This document shows positions 62,028 through 64,000 of a stretch of 64,000 nt of DNA, piece by piece. The notes below the pieces were generated by a model. The model saw only the letters and a list, made by a program, of their open reading frames with translations, made no database searches and was not told the origin of the DNA. Every line of letters starts with the position of its first letter. Positions within the stretch are counted from its first letter, which is position 1. This DNA is from Verticillium longisporum. Taxonomy: Eukaryota; Ascomycota; Sordariomycetes; Glomerellales; Plectosphaerellaceae. A program made the position numbers and the translations under genes. The stretch spans positions 2,294,001 through 2,358,000 of the forward strand of contig JAETXT010000001.1 in assembly GCA_019188255.1 (NCBI GenBank), written 5' to 3'.

Positions 62028-64000
62028 TTAAAGTCTATTATAATAGTGCTTCTTAAGTAGCGGGTTCGTCTCTATTCTAGCGCGTTTCTTATTATTAGGC
62101 TATATTAGTTCGTCGTTATTACTTAGAATATCTAATTCTATTAGCGGAATAGTTACCTTATTCTTAGTCTTACTATTAGATAATAGCTTAGCTAGCGTAG
62201 ATACTCTAATAGGTATAAGTATTAATAGCGTAAGCGTAGTTATAGGTATAGGTATTAATATAGCTAGTAAGGAAGATATAGTAGGTTATTATCCTATAGC
62301 TAGCGAAGAAGCCTAATACGTAGAAGAAGATAATAGTCTTTATTAGAATAGCGTTTATATTAGTATTAGTCCCGTTAAGGATAATCGTCTAGATTACGAT
62401 CTAGTCGGTTATATTAATAGAATCCTTATCGGTATATCTATATTAGCTATAGAGGACGATCGTATTAGCGGAGGCGAGGTTAATAGGTATTACTCTATAA
62501 TAGATATTATCGAGATTAGGGATTAAGTCCTACTATTAACTCCTCCTATAATATCTTCTAGTAATTTCACTCTATTATAAATAGACTTAGCTAAGGTATA
62601 TATATCGCTTAGAGAGGTATTACATTATATTACTTCGCTCTAGAGCTAAGATATATCTATTAATATACTATCTATACAAGTTAATATCGCTATCTATATA
62701 ATAGTAATCTATTATAAAAGTACTATTATCGTCTCCATTAATATATTTAGCGTAGACTCTATATAGCCCGAGACCTAGTTATCTACTTAACTATTATCGT
62801 CGTAGCCTTCTATAAAAATAGTTACTAATTCGATAATTCTATTAATAATTGGATATTATCCCTTTAATAGATTCGTCGATATATATAGAAGTCGTTATTT
62901 ATCGAGTATATAGAGATTATTATCGTTATTATCGTTAATATTAATTAGCTAATTCTCGCCTATCTCCTCTAATACTAAGATTAGGATATCCGATAAAGTT
63001 ATTATAGGAAAGGGTAGAGAGATATCGTTCTATTCGAGCTAGTAATAGGCTCCGCTATATTTCTATTAGCGGATCTTTAGAATAAATTTACCTTTTTCTA
63101 TTATATTTACTATTATAAATAATTTACCTAAATAGCTATTACTATCTTTCTAAATACGATTTAGGAAGAAGAGCTATTCCTAGCGAATCTATAATAGCTC
63201 GCTAAGCTCTAATAGGTTCTATATAGATATATTTACTTTAATAATAATTTAGTATATAGCCTATAGTTAAGCGAGTTATTCCTCTCCTAATTAATCGTCT
63301 ATAAAAGGCGCCTCTCTTATATTAGCTTATCGATATAGATTATATATCGCGCTCCTAACTACCCCGTATAGGAGTAGCTATCCTATTATAGGGTATAAGA
63401 GTACTTATCTAACCGCTCTCGCCTAAAACTAAGTTCCCTATTATAAGTATAGATATATATATTTAGCTAAGCGAAGTATATACTTCCTACCCTTACTTTA
63501 ATCTTCTAGAATTAAGGTCTATTAAAAGTATAAATAGATATTATATTTATATCCTCTAAACTTTATCTAGAAGATATTATATTCTTTATTAAGGATAAAG
63601 TAGATAAGGGTATCTATAGCTATAAACGCTAATATCGATATAATTCCTTATTCTTTATTATAGATCTATAAAAAGACCGAGTAATTATTAATATATCTCT
63701 TTCTAAGTATAGCGTAGATACGTTTAACCGCCCTATCTATCCTATTACTAGTATTATATTTATATCTCTAGACCTCGAGTCTTATTTAAGGTCTACTCTT
63801 ATTACCTAGAAATATTATATCTAAGTATTATACTTCTAGTAGTTCTAGGTCCTTTATATCTAAGTCCTACGTATTAAATATCTATAATTCCCGTAATAGA
63901 TTAATAAAGCCTTTAGCCTTAGCCTTACCTTTCTTTACTTTAAGCGTAAATACTCTTAGTAGAGGGATCTCCTCTATATTATTATCGCTTCCTAATTAGG
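62028..64000 (-). pseudogene. Lx-b long sense-strand frame of unknown function
   Basis: A single minus-strand frame can be followed from the window edge to a TAA at 62028-62030, about 655 codons, interrupted by roughly 50 TAA or TAG codons that fit RIP of Gln or Trp. Its first half has mixed charged and hydrophobic residues, including a K-K-G-K-A-K-A-K block near 63905-63930 and N-R-I-D-R-A-V-K-R-I-Y-A near 63705-63740. The last 250 codons are Ser/Leu/Pro/Thr-rich and end with a basic K-K-R-A-R block near 62080-62095, like a nuclear localisation signal. It occupies the env position but shows no RT, RNase H, integrase or signal peptide that I can recognise. The start is outside the window. Confidence 0.5.

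Larger units (their letters stand above)
1..64000. other. RIP-saturated AT-rich nested retrotransposon block
   Basis: The whole window is very AT-rich and almost lacks CpA and TpG, while TpA is in large excess. I read positions 1-1650 base by base and found neither CpA nor TpG. CpG, CpT and CpC persist, so this is context-specific C-to-T change on both strands, not a general drift to AT. That pattern is known for fungal repeat-induced point mutation. Old coding frames can be followed for hundreds of codons, with TAA or TAG standing where Gln or Trp codons are expected. Short LTRs, especially those of Co-1 and Lx, keep some CpA and TpG. No host gene, tRNA, rRNA, CRISPR array or riboswitch was seen. 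Confidence 0.95.
61614..64000 (-). mobile_element. Lx-b, 3' part of the third LTR family
   Basis: The LTR (61614-61799) is inverted relative to Lx-a. It is followed by a purine-tract complement, ttaccgcctcctcg, so this is the 3' end of a minus-strand element that leaves the window at 64000. The internal DNA is clearly richer in CpG than the Gyp-1 copies, while CpA and TpG are still rare. It is inserted in Gyp-1j next to gaatt (61609-61613). Confidence 0.83.

Noticed and set aside
61900..63990. Long plus-strand frame opposite the Lx-b minus-strand frame
   Set aside because: It is also fairly open, with slightly fewer stops by rough count. Its product is a monotonous Leu/Ile/Ser series, and it mirrors the minus-strand K-K-R-A-R and Lys-rich blocks as Leu/Phe/Ala runs. 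The minus strand, which is also the element's sense strand, reads more like a protein. I keep some doubt.
1..64000. Mitochondrial or plastid DNA because of extreme AT content
   Set aside because: The bias is specific to loss of CpA and TpG, and the content is nested nuclear LTR retrotransposons with target duplications. There are no organellar genes or tRNAs.
1..64000. Centromeric satellite or tandem array
   Set aside because: Repeats are dispersed, in both orientations, and resolve into LTR elements with defined ends. No long tandem array is present.

Overview
The window is a block of nested, mutation-saturated LTR retrotransposons from a filamentous ascomycete (Pezizomycotina), of the kind found in AT-rich isochores or pericentromeres. 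I see no intact host gene, tRNA, rRNA or CRISPR. The main evidence is dinucleotide use: by eye, positions 1-1650 contain no CpA or TpG at all, TpA is in great excess, and CpG, CpC and CpT survive. This is the signature of repeat-induced point mutation (RIP). In-frame stops in the old reading frames are TAA or TAG where CAA, CAG or TGG is expected. I cannot name the species from sequence alone.

Three LTR families explain almost every base. (1) Gyp-1 is a Ty3/gypsy chromovirus of about 7.57 kb with 197-bp LTRs. Its order is gag, protease, RT, RNase H, integrase, chromodomain, then a roughly 602-codon reading frame on the OPPOSITE strand, a polypurine tract and the 3' LTR. Ten copies or pieces (1a-1j) are present. 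(2) Co-1 is a Ty1/copia element of about 5.1 kb with 146-bp LTRs (1a, 1b). (3) Lx has 186-187-bp LTRs, a gag-like 5' part (Lx-a) and a long unidentified sense-strand frame next to its 3' LTR (Lx-b).

Layout: Gyp-1a (1-3510, +) sits in Gyp-1b (3511-4907, probably resuming at 25128-25499). Gyp-1b is interrupted by Gyp-1c (4908-25127, -), which holds Co-1a (11190-23875, +), which holds Gyp-1d (15467-23040, +). An unassigned 751-bp piece (25500-26250) follows. Then comes Gyp-1e (26251-41066, -). It is interrupted by Gyp-1f (26482-36014, +), most of whose body has been replaced by Gyp-1g (28427-35995, -). Gyp-1e is cut again by Lx-a (41067-43782, +), which is cut by Co-1b (43783-46163, +), then by Gyp-1h (46164-61352, -), which holds Gyp-1i (52461-60030, +). 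The right end is a Gyp-1j fragment (61353-61613, -) cut by Lx-b (61614-64000, -). The deepest nesting is about seven levels.

All elements are dead. Gyp-1d, 1f, 1i and Co-1a have clean 5-bp target-site duplications. The three minus-strand Gyp-1 copies with both ends visible (1c, 1g, 1h) have none and carry mismatched flanks, which points to ectopic recombination, deletion or misassembly. The most novel feature is the conserved antisense frame of Gyp-1. It keeps exactly 1806 bp in three separate copies and still has an ATG start close to the polypurine tract in several.
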